Origin: Bacillus thermozeamaize
GTDB lineage: Bacteria > Bacillota > Bacilli > ZCTH02-B2
DNA: 55,343 nt
NCBI GenBank assembly: GCA_002159075.1
Contig: LZRT01000107.1
Span: forward strand, 1 to 55,343
Direction of reading: 5' to 3'
The position numbers and the translations under genes are program-made. Below the pieces are notes generated by a model. It was not told the origin of the DNA. It made no database searches and worked only from the letters and a program-made list of their open reading frames with translations. Of the stretch, positions 53,275-55,343 are shown piece after piece (the stretch's first letter is position 1; each line of letters opens with the position of its first letter).

Positions 53275-54696
53275 CTAAGCGAGAGGCAGGTGGATGTAAA
53301 ACGTCGTCCCATACCCCTTGGTCGAAAAGGTGAGATTGCCGCCCATATCGTGCAGGATTTTTTGGCAGACGGACAGCCCCAACCCGGTACCATGTTCCTT
53401 TGTGGTGAAAAAAGGGTCAAAAATGCGGTCCATCACGTAAGCGGGGATTCCCGGGCCAGTGTCCCGAACCACCACCAACAACGTCTGCTCTTCCTCATTC
53501 AGCCGCTGGCTGATGGTCAGCTTGCCGCCTTCTTCCATCGCTTCAATGCCGTTCTTGGCAATATTCAGGAACACCTGCTTCAGCAGCTCAGAGTCAGCCC
53601 GCACCAGCGGCAGATTGGGCTTGATTTGAAACAACACTTCCACATTATTCAGATGCGCCTGGGTTTCGATGATCGGCAAGATCTCCCGCAACACATCCAC
53701 CACTTGCAAAGGCCGGTACTGAACCTCTTTATGCTTGCTGAGCAGCAGAAATTCACTCACCAGGTGGTTGACCCGCTCCAATTCCGCCAGCATCACATCG
53801 GTATACCCTTTTTCCCGAAACATCCCCTTTTCTTCCAGAGTACGATTGAGCATTTGCAAAAACCCTTTGATCGAGGTCAAGGGATTGCGAATCTCATGGG
53901 CTGTGCCGGCGGCGATTTGCCCGATCATGGCCAGGCGGTCATTGCGTTGCACCTGGTACTCCAATGACCGGAGGTTGGTGACATCCTTCAACGTCATATA
54001 CGCCCCTTCCACTTCACCCCAAGCGTTGGTTAACAGATAGGAATCCACCAGCAAATCATACGTTCTTCCGTGAATCGTCCAGGAAGTGGCGTAGTTGCGG
54101 AAGGTAAGCCCCTCCTGCACCGTCTTGTGGAGAAAACGAAATTCATCGGGCAAATTTGGAAAGGCTTCATCCATCAACCTCCAGTTGACCTCGTCCCGTT
54201 CGACGCCGAACAGGCGGCAGGCCATCTCACTGATGCCGAGAATGCGCAACTCCTTGTCCACCAAAACGAGGCCCATGTTCATATCGGTGTAAAGCGATTG
54301 CAAAAAAAGCGGCCACACACGATGCCATCCGGCTTGCCCCATTTCGTTGACAATGAGGACATACCCCTGCAGGGAGGCCTGATAAAACACTTTGATCAGA
54401 CTGATATGGGAACGCACAACCTTATTCGACGACCTATTCGGAAAAGTCAAAGAATATTGGATATGTTTTTTCTCCAATTCCTGGATAAAATCCGGAAACG
54501 AAAGGACGCCTTGAAAAAAATCATTGTAATATTTTCCCCTTATGTCCTCATGGCTGAGCAATCCCATCTCCAGAAACAGCTGATTGGCCGCCAGCACACG
54601 GCCAACCTGATCGAGCAAGAGAGCTGGATGGGGAATGATGTGAAGGTAATCGATCATGCCGGATTCCTGGTCAGGATACGGCAGTATGTAGGTCAC
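53275..54696 (-). CDS. PAS-domain sensor histidine kinase (orphan, KinA/KinE type)
   Basis: A 473-aa predicted cytoplasmic kinase; no transmembrane segment is seen. Two PAS-like regions (about residues 15-120 and 132-245) precede a HisKA domain with phosphorylated His267 in T-A-H-E-I-R-N-P-L-T-S-I-K-G-F-L and a HATPase with N-box around N378, G1 box D-T-G-P-G-I-P (412-418) and G2 G-T-G-L-G-L-S (436-442). The H-box resembles B. subtilis Kin kinases, which feed Spo0F. No response regulator lies nearby. It sits between the SRP RNA and dnaX, unlike B. subtilis. Start GTG 54696 has GAGGGGGTG upstream. Confidence 0.93.
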   Translation of the reverse strand: MTYILPYPDQESGMIDYLHIIPHPALLLDQVGRVLAANQLFLEMGLLSHEDIRGKYYNDFFQGVLSFPDFIQELEKKHIQYSLTFPNRSSNKVVRSHISLIKVFYQASLQGYVLIVNEMGQAGWHRVWPLFLQSLYTDMNMGLVLVDKELRILGISEMACRLFGVERDEVNWRLMDEAFPNLPDEFRFLHKTVQEGLTFRNYATSWTIHGRTYDLLVDSYLLTNAWGEVEGAYMTLKDVTNLRSLEYQVQRNDRLAMIGQIAAGTAHEIRNPLTSIKGFLQMLNRTLEEKGMFREKGYTDVMLAELERVNHLVSEFLLLSKHKEVQYRPLQVVDVLREILPIIETQAHLNNVEVLFQIKPNLPLVRADSELLKQVFLNIAKNGIEAMEEGGKLTISQRLNEEEQTLLVVVRDTGPGIPAYVMDRIFDPFFTTKEHGTGLGLSVCQKILHDMGGNLTFSTKGYGTTFYIHLPLA

Positions 54697-54726
54697 GATG
54701 TCACCCCCTCAGATGCGGAAAAGAAA

Positions 54727-54756
54727 AATGTAGCAATTTCATTGTTTACCATTCAA
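54727..54756 (-). promoter_or_regulatory. Candidate promoter of the histidine kinase
   Basis: TTGAAT (54751-54756) and TACATT (54727-54732) with an 18-bp spacer on the minus strand. The leader to GTG 54696 would be about 25 nt. Confidence 0.45.
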
Positions 54757-54840
54757 CAAAAAAAGGCAATACCCTCTTTTTCGATATTTTTGAAATATGA
54801 AATGAACTTCTCCAACGTGCGCTTCCAATGCGTCAAATAC

Positions 54841-54863
54841 AAAAAAACACCCTAACAGGGTGT
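54841..54863 (-). terminator. Terminator of SRP RNA
   Basis: ACACCC, a 5-nt loop and GGGTGT with a T-run on the minus strand. It lies about 40 nt after the RNA 3' end. Confidence 0.88.
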
Positions 54864-54903
54864 CCCTTTCAAAGCTAAACCAATACGGTTTTTGACAGCA
54901 ATT

Positions 54904-55175
54904 TGCCGTGCACCTGTTATTGATACCTCCCATCCGGGCGTTACCTCTGTCGCCAGCTCGAATCAGGCGCCCTTGCGGCACACGAACCAAACCGCTTACC
55001 GCTGCTTCCTCCCGGACCTGACGGGGTTCACGGCCGTTCGTTGCGCAAGACCCGATTGTCAACACTGCGTGCAGAGGTCAGACCCCAAATGAGAAGGCAC
55101 CGCTAACAGGAATTCAACCCCGCTATAGCGGATTGCGGGTCACAGGGCACCGCTACCTCCCCGTCTAGCACGGCA
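54904..55175 (-). ncRNA. ffs: Signal recognition particle RNA (long, Bacillus type)
   Basis: The approximately 270-nt RNA scaffold of the SRP, which binds Ffh and targets membrane proteins. The minus strand carries GTCAGGTCCGGGAGGAAGCAGCG, the universal helix 8 apical domain (shown here in parts: GTCAGGTCC, then GGAAGCAGC), preceded and followed by long complementary arms, and the Alu-domain element GGGGAGGTAGCGGTG near the 5' end. The 3' end is GGTGCACGGCA. This is the long form with an Alu domain, as in B. subtilis scr. Ends are placed by homology. Confidence 0.95.
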
Positions 55176-55181
55176 CCATAT

Positions 55182-55211
55182 ATTATAACAAAAAGCCTTC
55201 CCCGCTCACAA
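55182..55211 (-). promoter_or_regulatory. SRP RNA promoter
   Basis: TTGTGA (55206-55211) and TATAAT (55182-55187) with an 18-bp spacer on the minus strand, giving a start near 55175 and agreeing with the RNA 5' end. The -35 box lies against the presumed insertion-sequence edge. Confidence 0.78.
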
Positions 55212-55219
55212 CCGCTCGC

Positions 55220-55290
55220 GATCACTCAGGTAAAATCTTACCGAAAGGATTGTGGATCGCTCACGTCAAAATCTTACTGAGGGGATGTGA
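55220..55290. repeat. Two imperfect 35-bp direct repeats at an insertion-sequence end
   Basis: Copy 1 starts GATCACTCAGG (55220) and copy 2 starts GATCGCTCACG (55255). Both hold AAAATCTTAC, then GA and GGAT. They lie just before a transposase start codon. Such subterminal repeats are typical transposase-binding sites. Confidence 0.75.
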
Positions 55291-55297
55291 CGTGAGA

Positions 55298-55343
55298 ATG
55301 TCTCTACAAAGCCGTCGCGAGTACTTACGCAAAATGCAGGAAC
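55298..55343 (+). CDS. Transposase N-terminus (partial, cut by window)
   Basis: ATG at 55298 opens a frame through the window end: M-S-L-Q-S-R-R-E-Y-L-R-K-M-Q-E. The S-R-R-E-Y-L start resembles integrase-type (DDE) transposases whose N-terminal part begins S-R-R-E-Y-L-x-x-I. Only 15 residues are visible, so the family cannot be fixed. Confidence 0.65.
   Translation, partial: MSLQSRREYLRKMQE

Overview
The window is a piece of a spore-forming Bacillota chromosome (class Bacilli) from the conserved region next to the replication origin, given here in reverse orientation. Nearly all genes lie on the minus strand, so I read it from high to low coordinates. The sporulation genes (spoIIE, spoVT, spoVG, bofA, csfB/gin, fin, yabG, yabP, yabQ, sspF) and the Bacillus-like gene order leave little doubt about the group. 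The DNA looks GC-rich for a Bacillus. A thermophile is possible, but the sequence does not prove it.

Layout from the right end: the start of an insertion-sequence transposase behind two tandem imperfect repeats (55220-55343, cut by the window edge); SRP RNA; an orphan PAS histidine kinase; dnaX-ebfC-recR-yaaL-bofA; a phosphate module pstS-pstC-pstA-pstB-phoU under a four-repeat PhoP box; a convergent plus-strand LysR gene; csfB(gin); an Orn/Lys/Arg decarboxylase; tmk-darA-yaaR-holB-ricT-yabA-rsmI; plus-strand abrB; metG-tatD; rnmV-rsmA-ykuK; yabG (frameshifted); veg; sspF; ispE-purR-ridA-spoVG; glmU-ctc-pth-fin; mfd; spoVT; yabM-yabN-rqcP-yabP-yabQ-divIC-yabR; tRNA-Met; spoIIE; tilS-hpt-ftsH-coaX-hslO; folP-folB-folK; greA-lysS; a Gmad2 lipoprotein; and the 5' end of a 16S rRNA gene with its promoters.

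The genes serve core information processing (clamp loader, RecR, Mfd, tRNA and rRNA modification, LysRS, MetRS), precursor supply (folate, pantothenate kinase, UDP-GlcNAc, isoprenoid, purine control), cell division and the switch to sporulation. Several promoters can be read directly: a sigma-A-like spoIIE promoter with the unusual 21-bp spacer, a perfect sigma-H spoVG promoter, a sigma-G-like spoVT promoter, tandem sigma-A veg promoters, and the 11-bp-periodic PhoP repeats at pstS.

Differences from the B. subtilis order: prs is absent between glmU and ctc; pabABC, cysK and dusB are absent from the folate cluster; rpfB/yabE is absent between tatD and rnmV; pst plus LysR occupy the bofA-csfB interval; a kinase lies between the SRP RNA and dnaX; yabG is split at a ten-adenine run. 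I did not find a clearly new multi-gene system. The best leads are small: cis elements, the yabG frameshift and the insertion-sequence edge.
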